Shown: positions 37,655 to 45,509 of the stretch, piece after piece
Layout of the letters: each line of letters starts with the position of its first letter
Numbering within the stretch: position 1 is the first letter of the stretch
The notes under the pieces: generated by a model
What the model was told of the DNA's origin: nothing
What the model saw: only the letters and a program-made list of their open reading frames with translations
The model's database searches: none
Origin: Lacticaseibacillus rhamnosus
Lineage (GTDB): Bacteria; Bacillota; Bacilli; Lactobacillales; Lactobacillaceae
DNA: 64,000 nt
Assembly (NCBI RefSeq): GCF_900636965.1
Contig: NZ_LR134331.1
Coordinates: forward strand, 1,798,001 to 1,862,000
Direction: 5' to 3'
Made by a program: the position numbers and the translations under genes

Positions 37655-37870
37655 CTCGATTCGAGATCAAGTCACGGCTAAAAGTAAGGAAAGCGTTTTA
37701 GTCATTGTCATTATACCCACGCCAAGGTAATAACAGTCAATCAAACTGACTGATACAGAGCCTGTTCGTTCCAGATAGTTTGTTAGCAGACTGTATTTTG
37801 ACTTAAATATTTCCGTGGCCATTTTTATCCATTTCAAATAACGGCGGATTCTAATTGTTATCACTCGCTT

Positions 37871-38021
37871 TAACGCGTTCCGCGCCGGCTCGCGCTTCTT
37901 CATAACGCGCTCCCCAGCGCAGGGATCTGCGTGTAAGGACCCCGAACGCAATGGCCAAAGCCCGGCCATCACGTTCGAGGCCGCTTACACTCCGATCCCT
38001 AACCGCGCCGGCTCGCGCTCA
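37871..38021. repeat. Palindromic repeat locus 4 (one reversed copy plus remnant)
   Basis: The full copy (37903-38021) is in the opposite orientation to loci 1-3. Its arms are CCGGCGC/(G)GCGC, AGGGATC/GATCCCT and CCTCGAACG/CGTTCGGGG, a third version of the second arm. A remnant at 37871-37898 joins a left end (GCGCGAGCCGGCGC) straight to a right end (AACGCGTT), with the middle deleted. The locus lies between the pox promoter and the mva terminator; 37655-37870 shows nothing else. Confidence 0.9.
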
Positions 38022-38024
38022 CAC

Positions 38025-38068
38025 AAAAAACGAATGAACGATTCCATTTAATCGGAAAAGTCCATTCG
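38025..38068 (-). terminator. Terminator of the mevalonate block
   Basis: On the minus strand CGAATG pairs with CATTCG, with inner GAC/GTT and CC/GG pairs, followed by six T. It lies about 110 nt after the mvaS stop. Confidence 0.75.
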
Positions 38069-38178
38069 CTTTCTATGACTCTTTTACATGGCGCCGACCG
38101 AAAATAATTATCAACTAAAAAATTGGCGCTTATTAATTCTGACCAGACAAAACTACCTTAACTTTTACACCCGGTTCA

Positions 38179-39351
38179 TCACGATTGGTGTTTTTCGTAG
38201 TGCCGCTCCTGGCCAATGACACCGGTCAAAATAAACTGACCACGATAGTATGCCGGATCAGGGCGATAGTCATCGGCATCATACGGGACTTTATCGCTAA
38301 AGACCGCTTCGTATTCCGGTACAGGCAGTTCTTGGCGTTTAGTTAGTTGCTGGGCATGTTCGGCGGCGTGTAGTTGTTCCTTAAATTGTGGTTGCAAAAT
38401 GCCGCTGAAGAACTCTGCGACGGCACCGGAACCATACGAAAACAGTCCGATCCGATCCCCGGCTTGTAGCGTCGTATCATGATCCAGCAACGACAACAAC
38501 CCCAGATAAAGCGAACCAGTGTAAATATTGCCAATTCGCCGACAATAACGCGTGCTGGCTTCAAAACGGTTTTTCAATCGCTGGGCACTCGCGTCATCGG
38601 TGGTTGGCAACACTAGATCCAATGCTTTTTTACCCATTTTGGTATATGGCAGATGGAATGTCATTGCCGCGAAATCATGTGCACTTAAATGATGGTCGGC
38701 CTGATAACGTTCCCAGACTGTCTTGAAGAAGGCGAGATATTGTTCGGTTGAGTATTTTCCTTGAGCAAGCGCCGTATCTTGGTAAACCGGTCGCCAAAAG
38801 TCGTTGATTGATGCCGATCGATAAACCGAATCCGGTTCAATTGTCAGCAGACACGGATCAGCTTTGACAATCATCGCCACTGCGCCGGCCCCTTGCGTCA
38901 CTTCACCGGCCGTTGCTAATCCATAACGCGCAATATCTGCCGCAATAACGAGCACACTTTTATCAGGATGACTCGCAACATAATCACGAGCCATCATAAG
39001 CGCAGCGGTCCCGCCATAACAAGCTTCTTTCAGTTCAACCGCCCGCACCCATTCAGGCAGTGCCAAAAGATCATGAATGAATAAGGCGGCGGATTTACTA
39101 GCATCAACCCCGCTTTCGGTTCCAACCAGAATCATGCCTAAACTGGCACGTGATGCTGGCGTCAATACTTTTGCGGCGGCATTGGCTCCCAATGTCACAA
39201 TGTCTTGACTAGATGGCGGAACCGCCTGCTCGTCTTGGCCGATGCCGATCGTATATTTATTCGGATCATCACCGCGAACCTTGGCAAGTTTTACGAGATC
39301 GACGTAAAAGTCCGGGGTATCCATTTCGATGGCATCAATTCCGATTTTCAT
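38179..39351 (-). CDS. mvaS: Hydroxymethylglutaryl-CoA synthase
   Basis: A 390-residue HMG-CoA synthase. The catalytic Cys is residue 111 in ELKEACYGGTAAL; Glu79 sits in VGTESG and the catalytic His in MTFHLPYTKMGKKAL. It condenses acetyl-CoA with acetoacetyl-CoA. The first residues MKIGIDAIEMDTPDFYVDL are typical of Gram-positive MvaS. It is third in a leftward block thiolase-mvaA-mvaS that supplies mevalonate for isoprenoids. The later kinases and decarboxylase are elsewhere. Confidence 0.96.
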   Translation of the reverse strand: MKIGIDAIEMDTPDFYVDLVKLAKVRGDDPNKYTIGIGQDEQAVPPSSQDIVTLGANAAAKVLTPASRASLGMILVGTESGVDASKSAALFIHDLLALPEWVRAVELKEACYGGTAALMMARDYVASHPDKSVLVIAADIARYGLATAGEVTQGAGAVAMIVKADPCLLTIEPDSVYRSASINDFWRPVYQDTALAQGKYSTEQYLAFFKTVWERYQADHHLSAHDFAAMTFHLPYTKMGKKALDLVLPTTDDASAQRLKNRFEASTRYCRRIGNIYTGSLYLGLLSLLDHDTTLQAGDRIGLFSYGSGAVAEFFSGILQPQFKEQLHAAEHAQQLTKRQELPVPEYEAVFSDKVPYDADDYRPDPAYYRGQFILTGVIGQERHYEKHQS

Positions 39352-39370
39352 AATTTCAATGGCCTGCTTT

Positions 39371-40615
39371 CTATTTTGATCGAATCGTTGCTAAATACAT
39401 TTTGGCATGTGCCAGATCCATTTCACCTGCGCGTAAGGCGGCGACTAGAGCAGGTACTTCCTGATCCTGAGCTCCGGCAGCAATCGCCAGTGCATTGGCC
39501 TGCAGTTTCATATGGCCTGACTGAATGCCGGGGCCGGCTAATGCGCGCAAAGCCGCTAAATTCTGCACTAATCCTAATGCGGCAATTACCTGCTGCATGG
39601 TGGCTAAGTCGCGATAACCTCCAAGACGGCGGGCCGCCTGGGCTAATGGTAATGCACCGATCGCGCCTCCGACAGCACCCAGCGGCAATGGCATTTGCAG
39701 ATAGCCTTCAAGTTTGCCATCGCGCATCAACCAACGTGATAACGGTTGATACTGACCAGTCGCAGCGGCAAACGCCCCAACACTGGCCGCAACCGCGCGC
39801 GTGTCATTTCCCGTCGCCAAGACCGCCCCAATAACACCGTTAAGAATGCCTTTGTTATGCGTCACCGCGCGCTCTGGATCGACAAATGCCAAATCGCTCA
39901 GCTGCACAATTTTATGGGCAATTTCATCCCCTGACAGTGTTTTTGTGGCAAGTGTCGCCGGTGTCAATTTCACAGTTGCTGTGACTAACTCGCTCGGTGC
40001 GTTAGTTAAAATGCTGGCCAAAACCGTTCCATCCACCCAGGTTGTCACTGCATCTGCCACAGCTTCGGCAACCGTATTCGCATAATTGGCGCCCATCGCC
40101 GCTTTAGGATTAAGCGTCAGGCGAAGTTTTAAAAACCGGTTGGCCAAGATTGTCACGGTCAGGTTGCGGAAGCCTCCGCCACGCTGCACCATTGAGGGAT
40201 GGGCGGCATTGGCCACAGCTGCGATCGTTGCTTGATGGGCCAAAAGGATCTGTCTAGCCGTATTCAAATCTGCTAAATCAGTTAAGACCACTTCTGCCAC
40301 CACTTCATGGGTACCCACATGCGCTAAAACGCCGCCGTTTTCCGCTACCATTCGCGCACCATTGCTGGCCGCAGCAACAACAGAGGGTTCCTCATTAACA
40401 ATCGGTACTTGATGTTGCTGGCCATTGACCATTAAATTTCGCGCAATGCCCATCGGTAAGGAAAATTCACCAATTGCATTTTCAATCAACCGAGTCGCAG
40501 TAGCATCAGGAAGCGTGCGTGCCGCAGCCAATAAAGCGGCATCTGTACTGGTTAATGACCCTTCTTGCACAAGTTGGTGCCGCCTAGCTTCGGGCGTTTG
40601 CTCATAAAACTTCAT
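39371..40615 (-). CDS. mvaA: Hydroxymethylglutaryl-CoA reductase, class II
   Basis: A 414-residue class II HMG-CoA reductase. Catalytic blocks are ENAIGEFSLPMGIARN (Glu), THNKGILNGVIGAV (Lys), LATGNDTRA (Asp) and SGHMKLQANALA (His). The coenzyme-domain motif usually written DAMGAN reads KAAMGANYAN here, so the Asp is Ala; whether this affects cofactor choice is unknown. It reduces HMG-CoA to mevalonate. It is 19 bp from mvaS and 12 bp from the thiolase, so the three are one operon. Confidence 0.95.
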   Translation of the reverse strand: MKFYEQTPEARRHQLVQEGSLTSTDAALLAAARTLPDATATRLIENAIGEFSLPMGIARNLMVNGQQHQVPIVNEEPSVVAAASNGARMVAENGGVLAHVGTHEVVAEVVLTDLADLNTARQILLAHQATIAAVANAAHPSMVQRGGGFRNLTVTILANRFLKLRLTLNPKAAMGANYANTVAEAVADAVTTWVDGTVLASILTNAPSELVTATVKLTPATLATKTLSGDEIAHKIVQLSDLAFVDPERAVTHNKGILNGVIGAVLATGNDTRAVAASVGAFAAATGQYQPLSRWLMRDGKLEGYLQMPLPLGAVGGAIGALPLAQAARRLGGYRDLATMQQVIAALGLVQNLAALRALAGPGIQSGHMKLQANALAIAAGAQDQEVPALVAALRAGEMDLAHAKMYLATIRSK

Positions 40616-40627
40616 TTTAATCTGCTC

Positions 40628-41809
40628 CTAATCATGCAAAGTAACTTGCATCGCCATACCGATACCACCACCGACACATAACGCCGCGATACCGGTTTGT
40701 TGCCTGCGTTCGGCCAGATTATACAGTAATGAAACCATAATCCGCGCGCCGGATGCTCCCAAGGGATGGCCTAAAGCAAGCGCTCCGCCATTGATATTCA
40801 CCTGTTCGTCAGTCAGTCCTAAGTCACGCATCACGGCAACACTTTGCGAGGCGAATGCTTCATTTAATTCCACTTGATCAATGGCTGTTAAAGTTTGTCC
40901 GGTTTTTTGCATTAGCTGGTCAATCGCTAATTTAGGCGCATAACCCATGATGTCCGGGTCAATCCCGACTTCTGTATAGTCAGTGATGGTAGCCAAATAG
41001 TGGAGGCCTAACTGCTCGGCTTTTGACTTCGCCATAAGAATCAATGCAGCCGCCCCGTCATTAATCCCGCTAGCATTACCCGCCGTGACGGTACCGCCAA
41101 CTTCAAAAACTGGCGGTAATTTTGCTAACTGGGCTAATGATGTATCCGGTCGAATCGCCGAATCCGTGTCAATCGTGACATCGCCATGTCGGCCGGAAAT
41201 GGTCACCGGTGCAATTTGTGATTTAAACCGGCCTTCTGCAGCAGCAGCGGCCGCACGCAGATGAGAGCGCAGTGCAAACTCGTCTTGCGCTTGACGACTG
41301 ATCTGAAAGCGGCTGGCAACATTTTCCGCCGTAATCCCCATCGGTTGCTGACTAAAAGCATCGTTTAGCCCATCGCGACTAAGACCATCCACCAACGCAG
41401 TATCGCCAAACTTATGCCCGGCCCGCATTGCCTCAGCATAATACGGTACCTGACTCATACTCTCGGTACCGCCGACAAGTACCGCGTTAGCTTCACCTAG
41501 TTGAATCGCCGCCTGACCTAACCGAATTGCCTTTAGCCCAGAGCCGCAAACTTCATTGATCGTCATGGCCGTGGAGTTCGTCGCCATGCCACTATGCAAC
41601 GCAATCTGCCGCGCAACATTCTGGCCCGATCCAGCCTGCAAAACATTCCCGAAAATTGCTTGATCCAGTTGTTGCGGATCAAGCCGTGCTGCTTTAATCG
41701 CCGCCTTAGCTGCAGTAACACCTAAATCCACTGCACTAGCACCTGCTAACTCACCGCCCAACTTTCCAATCGGCGTCCGCTTGGCACTAAGAATCACAAC
41801 TTTTTCCAT
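40628..41809 (-). CDS. thlA: Acetyl-CoA acetyltransferase (thiolase)
   Basis: A 393-residue biosynthetic thiolase. Nucleophile Cys88 lies in TINEVCGSGLKAI; the GHPLGASGARIMV block and ALCVGGGIGMAM with the second Cys are intact. It joins two acetyl-CoA into acetoacetyl-CoA, the first step of the mevalonate route. In enterococci thiolase and reductase are fused as MvaE; here they are separate but adjacent. Two palindromic repeats lie directly upstream of its start. Confidence 0.95.
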   Translation of the reverse strand: MEKVVILSAKRTPIGKLGGELAGASAVDLGVTAAKAAIKAARLDPQQLDQAIFGNVLQAGSGQNVARQIALHSGMATNSTAMTINEVCGSGLKAIRLGQAAIQLGEANAVLVGGTESMSQVPYYAEAMRAGHKFGDTALVDGLSRDGLNDAFSQQPMGITAENVASRFQISRQAQDEFALRSHLRAAAAAAEGRFKSQIAPVTISGRHGDVTIDTDSAIRPDTSLAQLAKLPPVFEVGGTVTAGNASGINDGAAALILMAKSKAEQLGLHYLATITDYTEVGIDPDIMGYAPKLAIDQLMQKTGQTLTAIDQVELNEAFASQSVAVMRDLGLTDEQVNINGGALALGHPLGASGARIMVSLLYNLAERRQQTGIAALCVGGGIGMAMQVTLHD

Positions 41810-41828
41810 AATAACCCCTTTTCAAAAT

Positions 41829-42090
41829 GTGAGCGCGAGCCGGCGCGGTTAGAAGTCGGAGTGTAAGTGGCCTTGGGCGTGATGACCGCTTTTTGGTCAT
41901 TGCGTCCAAGGTCCTTACACGCAGACTTCTGCGCCGGGGAGCGCGTTATGGTGAGCGTGAGCCAGCCCGGTTAGAAACCGGAGCATAAGTGGCCTTGGGC
42001 GTGATGACCGGGCTTTGGTCATTGCGTCCAAGGTCCTTATGTGCAGGTTTCTGGGCTGGCGAACGCGTTATGGTGAGCGCGAGCCGCCCA
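41829..42090. repeat. Palindromic repeat locus 5 (two copies plus end fragment)
   Basis: Copy one (41829-41949) has the CCGGCGC/GCGCCGG and AGAAGTC/GACTTCT arms; copy two (41951-42071) has CCAGCCC/GGGCTGG and AGAAACC/GGTTTCT. Both have CCTTGGGCG/CGTCCAAGG and GATGACC/GGTCATT, so the G-to-A change in the inner stem is compensated. A left-end fragment (GTGAGCGCGAGCC) lies at 42073-42090. The locus occupies the upstream region of thlA, in the gap between divergent genes. Confidence 0.93.
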
Positions 42091-42191
42091 GTCAAGAACC
42101 CAATTCAAACATGCGTTATAATACATCGAAGAAGATCCCATCGCTGACCTGAGCAACCGCTACATAACACCAATGCCCGCTCAGAAAAACC

Positions 42192-42220
42192 GTTATAGTT
42201 TATCACAGTCCGAAAAACAA
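42192..42220 (-). promoter_or_regulatory. Possible promoter of the mevalonate operon
   Basis: On the minus strand TTGTTT (42215-42220), 17 bp, TATAAC (42192-42197). If used, the transcript would start some 380 nt before thlA and include both repeats of locus 5. The rest of 42091-42402 shows no other convincing element. Confidence 0.3.
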
Positions 42221-42402
42221 AACATCTAAATCGTGGCTTGCACCGTTAATCGCCCAGATTCCGGTCCCTTTAGCCGAGATTGCATTTATGTCTAGCTACA
42301 TAAGTTCATGTTAAACTGTTTAAATTGTATGCGATTCTTTTCGGAAGTAACACCCGTCTTCACCAATCCTTAACTTTTAGCCATAGAAAGTAGGTGCCGT
42401 TG

Positions 42403-42702
42403 ATGCGCGTCATTGATTTGCTCGCCTTACTCGCTGACCAAAGTAAAAACGCCCCAGTACTGTTAAATACAACACCAGCACCAAGTCGTTTTGATGATTT
42501 TATTTTGAAAACCCAAAATGATCAGCCACAATTAATCTTTAAGCCCAAACCTGATCGAAAATCGCCATTACGCGTGTGGGAATTACAACTTTTGTTAAAT
42601 CAGCCTGACTTACAATCACGTTTTCTTTATCTTGCAGATGCAGGCGGCACCCGTGCACTTTTTGGCTTTATCCACCGGCCAGTTGGTCTTTTGCTTAACT
42701 AG
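42403..42702 (+). CDS. Small protein of unknown function
   Basis: A 99-residue soluble protein beginning MRVIDLLALLADQSKNAPV, with a proline- and lysine-rich centre (FKPKPDRKSPLRVWELQLLL) and a hydrophobic C terminus. AAGTAGGTG precedes the ATG. I do not recognise a family. Its stop codon and that of the convergent TIM-barrel gene both use the same CTAG palindrome (42699-42702), so there is no room for a terminator between them. Confidence 0.6.
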   Translation: MRVIDLLALLADQSKNAPVLLNTTPAPSRFDDFILKTQNDQPQLIFKPKPDRKSPLRVWELQLLLNQPDLQSRFLYLADAGGTRALFGFIHRPVGLLLN

Positions 42703-43529
42703 GCCGGATGTTTTGCCGCCGCCAACTTTGCTGCAACCTTTTCCAGATAATGGTGACTGGCTATCATTTCTTGGCAATCAAACTGATTTTTCAAACCGAT
42801 TTCGTAAATCCGGCTGGCGTTAGGATTGAGCTGGGGTAAAACGCGGTACCAATCAATTCGACCTTCTCCCAAAGGTAAACTGTCATGCGTCTGCCCCATT
42901 GAGTCAACCAAATGATAATGCCGTACTAATGGTTTTAGGTTGCGCAGACTGGCGATAAGTCGCTCATTATCCCCGCGTAACGTGATAAAAGTATGGCTAG
43001 TATCATAAGCCAATGGTAGCCGCCAGCGCAGTAAACGCGCCTCAAACGCAGGATCGCCATACCTAAAGATTGGCGACATCGAGTTTTCAAATACCACATG
43101 TCCCGGCGCCTCTTGAGCAAACGCAATCATGCGAGCCAATGCCACATCTTGTGCTTTTGCAACGTCACGCCATCCGGCATAATCTCCGGGGGTGTCCACG
43201 CGGTAACCACCGTGAATCAGTGCCGTGGCATTCACTTTTTTAGCCAGTGTCATAAGCTTAACGGAACTGGTCATCAGAAAGTCATACCTGGCTGGATATT
43301 TAGTCGGATTCATCGCTAACTCATTGCGCTGACCACGAAATCGCATCGGGTGGTGAAAAACAACAGTCGGCACCTGACTTTGAACCCAGGCAACCATTTT
43401 CAAAAAATGTTGCCAGCCACTCGCCGTAAAATCTGCTTCCGTCAAGTGAAACTCAAAAACGTCAGGATGATACTGCAATCGATCACGAATCTGGCGCTCA
43501 TCGGTACTGGCTTTTAAACCCAACAACAT
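42699..43529 (-). CDS. Sugar phosphate isomerase/epimerase-like TIM barrel
   Basis: A 276-residue protein of the AP-endonuclease-2/xylose-isomerase-like TIM barrel superfamily. Metal-site candidates are ALIHGGYR, VVFENSMSP (Glu), LAYDTSHTFITLRG (Asp/His) and HYHLVDSMGQTHDSLPLGEG (His). These are the positions where the superfamily binds divalent metal. The substrate is unknown; an AP endonuclease role is less likely because the nine-histidine pattern of Nfo is not present. AAGGAGG lies 10 bases upstream of the ATG. Confidence 0.78.
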   Translation of the reverse strand: MLLGLKASTDERQIRDRLQYHPDVFEFHLTEADFTASGWQHFLKMVAWVQSQVPTVVFHHPMRFRGQRNELAMNPTKYPARYDFLMTSSVKLMTLAKKVNATALIHGGYRVDTPGDYAGWRDVAKAQDVALARMIAFAQEAPGHVVFENSMSPIFRYGDPAFEARLLRWRLPLAYDTSHTFITLRGDNERLIASLRNLKPLVRHYHLVDSMGQTHDSLPLGEGRIDWYRVLPQLNPNASRIYEIGLKNQFDCQEMIASHHYLEKVAAKLAAAKHPA

Positions 43530-43562
43530 GAATTGCCAACCTCCTTAAAAGCAATGACCATT

Positions 43563-44126
43563 CTAGCTCGGTAATCTGCGCATCAAGCGTTTAAGCTTCT
43601 TGCGATCAATTAACATCACCCCCAGGTCGTCAGCTAAGGCAATCGCGGAGTCGGAAAACTCACTGTTGGTGATGACCGCAGCTTGATCAAGTTGATAATA
43701 ATGATGCCCTGCCCAAACTTCCTGAACCGCCTTATTCCCAACAAAGCCAGTGTATCGCTTACATTGAAAGCCGAATGACTGGCCTTTTTTTTGTGCAATA
43801 ATGTCAATGCCTTGATCACCCGAAGCCTGAGTAAGTTGAATACGCTTGAAGCCATTGCGTTTTAATAAATAGGCACAAAATTCCTCAAACTTCTCACCTT
43901 CCATGATGTCCACGCTCTCCATCTTCAAATCTCGAAACCGAAAATGATGATGGTACAGCAACAACGCATTGATCACCACAAATAAACTAATAATAGTAAA
44001 ACTGGCAGGATCGCCATAAGGTCGCAACTGCCGAGGCAAAATAGTGCGGGCCCAAAAACTATAAATAAGGGCCAATACAAACAACCCCCACAACAAATGG
44101 TAGGCCTTTTTAAGTAAAATTCTCAT
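43563..44126 (-). CDS. Membrane-anchored Mrr-type restriction endonuclease domain protein
   Basis: A 187-residue protein with two N-terminal membrane helices (AYHLLWGLFVLALIYSFWA and FTIISLFVVINALLLYHH) and a C-terminal PD-(D/E)xK nuclease of the Mrr_cat type. Catalytic residues appear as GEKFEEFCAYLL, then GDQGIDIIAQ (Asp) and GFQCKRY (QxK). The family includes Mrr and the membrane protein YraN/RmuC-like relatives. A role in restriction of foreign DNA is possible but unproven. No methylase is adjacent. AGAAGGG lies 10 bases before ATG. Confidence 0.82.
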   Translation of the reverse strand: MRILLKKAYHLLWGLFVLALIYSFWARTILPRQLRPYGDPASFTIISLFVVINALLLYHHHFRFRDLKMESVDIMEGEKFEEFCAYLLKRNGFKRIQLTQASGDQGIDIIAQKKGQSFGFQCKRYTGFVGNKAVQEVWAGHHYYQLDQAAVITNSEFSDSAIALADDLGVMLIDRKKLKRLMRRLPS

Positions 44127-44148
44127 GCTTCTAAACCCTTCTAGTTAA

Positions 44149-44450
44149 GTGAGCGTGAGCCAGCCCGGTTAGAAACCGGCGCATAAGTGGCCTTGGGCGT
44201 GATGACCGGGCTTTGGTCATTGCGCCCAAGGTCCTTATGTGCAGGTTTCTGGGCTGGCGAACGCGTTATGAGCGTGAACCGGCGCGCTTAGGGATCGGAG
44301 TGTAAGTGGCCTTGGGCGTGATGGCGCCTGGGCTTGGCCATTGCGGCTGAGGTCCTTACACTCCGATCCCTGCGCCGGTGAACGCGTTATGGTGAGCGTG
44401 ATCCGACTTCTGCGCCGGGGAGCGCGTTATGGTGACCGCAAGCCGCCGCG
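44149..44450. repeat. Palindromic repeat locus 6 (two copies plus remnants)
   Basis: Copy one (44149-44269) has CCAGCCC/GGGCTGG, AGAAACC/GGTTTCT and a fully Watson-Crick CCTTGGGCG/CGCCCAAGG. Copy two (44269-44391) has CCGGCGC/GCGCCGG with a perfect 17-bp second arm beginning AGGGATCGG. A remnant (44393-44431) fuses 10 bases of a left end to the right arm GACTTCTGCGCCGG. A further decayed left end is at 44432-44450. The locus lies between two divergent genes (Mrr-like and epimerase-like). Confidence 0.93.
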
Positions 44451-44520
44451 ACACACGCGATCTTCACACCATCAAATACATGATCCTTATCAAGCCTAGC
44501 AGATTCACGCCATGTTTGCA

Positions 44521-44549
44521 TTGAAACTCAGGTAATTTTTCTGTAGGCT
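44521..44549 (+). promoter_or_regulatory. Possible promoter of the epimerase-like gene
   Basis: TTGAAA (44521-44526), 17 bp, TAGGCT (44544-44549). The -35 is good; the -10 is weak. Confidence 0.4.
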
Positions 44550-44579
44550 TAATTTATTGAGAAGGGAAGCGTTTTCGTC

Positions 44580-45413
44580 ATGAAACTAAGCGCCAAAATT
44601 TTTGCCAAAGTTGGCAGTGAGCGCATTACGCAATACACATTAGTTAACGATCAGCAAATGACGCTGCGATTTTTAACTTTCGGCGCTCGTGTTCAGCAAG
44701 TCCGGTTGCCCACTACGACTGGGTTGGATCCTAACTTATTGCTTGGATTCGTCACTTTAGAAGACTATCTGCATCAACCCGGTCTTTTCGGCGCCATGAC
44801 CGGTCCGCTTGCACCAGATGACCCTAAAACGATCCCCGGAGCTTGGCAGAATTGGAATTGGGCGGTGAAAACCAGTCAAACGGCTGACTTAGCCATTACC
44901 TTTTCTCTAAATTTACCTGAAAACGCTGATGGACAACCGGGCGAGCGCTCCCTTATGGTTACGCACCGACTGAATAATGACAATGTCTGGACCATCGATA
45001 TGGCCGTTAAAACCACTGCCGAAATCCGACTTCATCCACGATTGATATTGCCATGGTTATTGACAGCCGATCCCGCCCAAACAATGTTACACGCTCAGTT
45101 AACCATTGACCACCAGCAAAGTACCATCAAGCAACAGCCAGAAATCTCGCCTGCACATAGATTCTCCTTAGCCACCGGTGACTGGCAACTGCACTATGCC
45201 ACCGATGCGCCGGCCACCCGCATTGACTCGTTTGCTAACATCGGACCCGATAACAACTTTAACGGCATTCTGGGACAACCTCATGTTGCAATCGGATTTT
45301 CTCCCGAAAACAATTTAACCGGCAACGCGTGGACACTTGCTGCCGGCGCAACTTGGCAACACCACGCTGAATATCAGTTGAGCAGGATTAAGGCCAGTAC
45401 GCCAGACCGTTAA
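44580..45413 (+). CDS. Aldose 1-epimerase-like protein, probably not a standard mutarotase
   Basis: A 277-residue protein of the galactose-mutarotase-like fold. The N-terminal pattern (FLTFGARVQQVRLPT, then NLLLGFVTLEDYLHQPGLFGA) and the middle DGQPGERSLMVTHRL follow GalM. The catalytic elements do not: the NHxYFNL segment reads LHPRLILPWLLTADP, and no obvious general-base Glu follows. It may bind a sugar without epimerising it, or act on another substrate. AAGGGAAG precedes the ATG. It stands alone and is followed by a terminator. Confidence 0.75.
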   Translation: MKLSAKIFAKVGSERITQYTLVNDQQMTLRFLTFGARVQQVRLPTTTGLDPNLLLGFVTLEDYLHQPGLFGAMTGPLAPDDPKTIPGAWQNWNWAVKTSQTADLAITFSLNLPENADGQPGERSLMVTHRLNNDNVWTIDMAVKTTAEIRLHPRLILPWLLTADPAQTMLHAQLTIDHQQSTIKQQPEISPAHRFSLATGDWQLHYATDAPATRIDSFANIGPDNNFNGILGQPHVAIGFSPENNLTGNAWTLAAGATWQHHAEYQLSRIKASTPDR

Positions 45414-45442
45414 TCCAATCAGCTAACCAAACTAATCGCTAC

Positions 45443-45490
45443 AAAAAGCCTTGGACGTTGAATGAGCTGCTCACCGTCACAAGGCTTTTT
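45443..45490. terminator. Terminator between the epimerase-like and deacylase genes
   Basis: AAAAAGCCTTG pairs with CAAGGCTTTTT, with an inner ACG/CGT pair. Works for both converging genes. Confidence 0.88.
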
Positions 45491-45509
45491 CTACTGGTAT
45501 TAGTTGACA

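Noticed and set aside
42394-42402. GTG start for the small gene at 42.4 kb
   Set aside because: The ATG nine bases later has better spacing to AAGTAGGTG.
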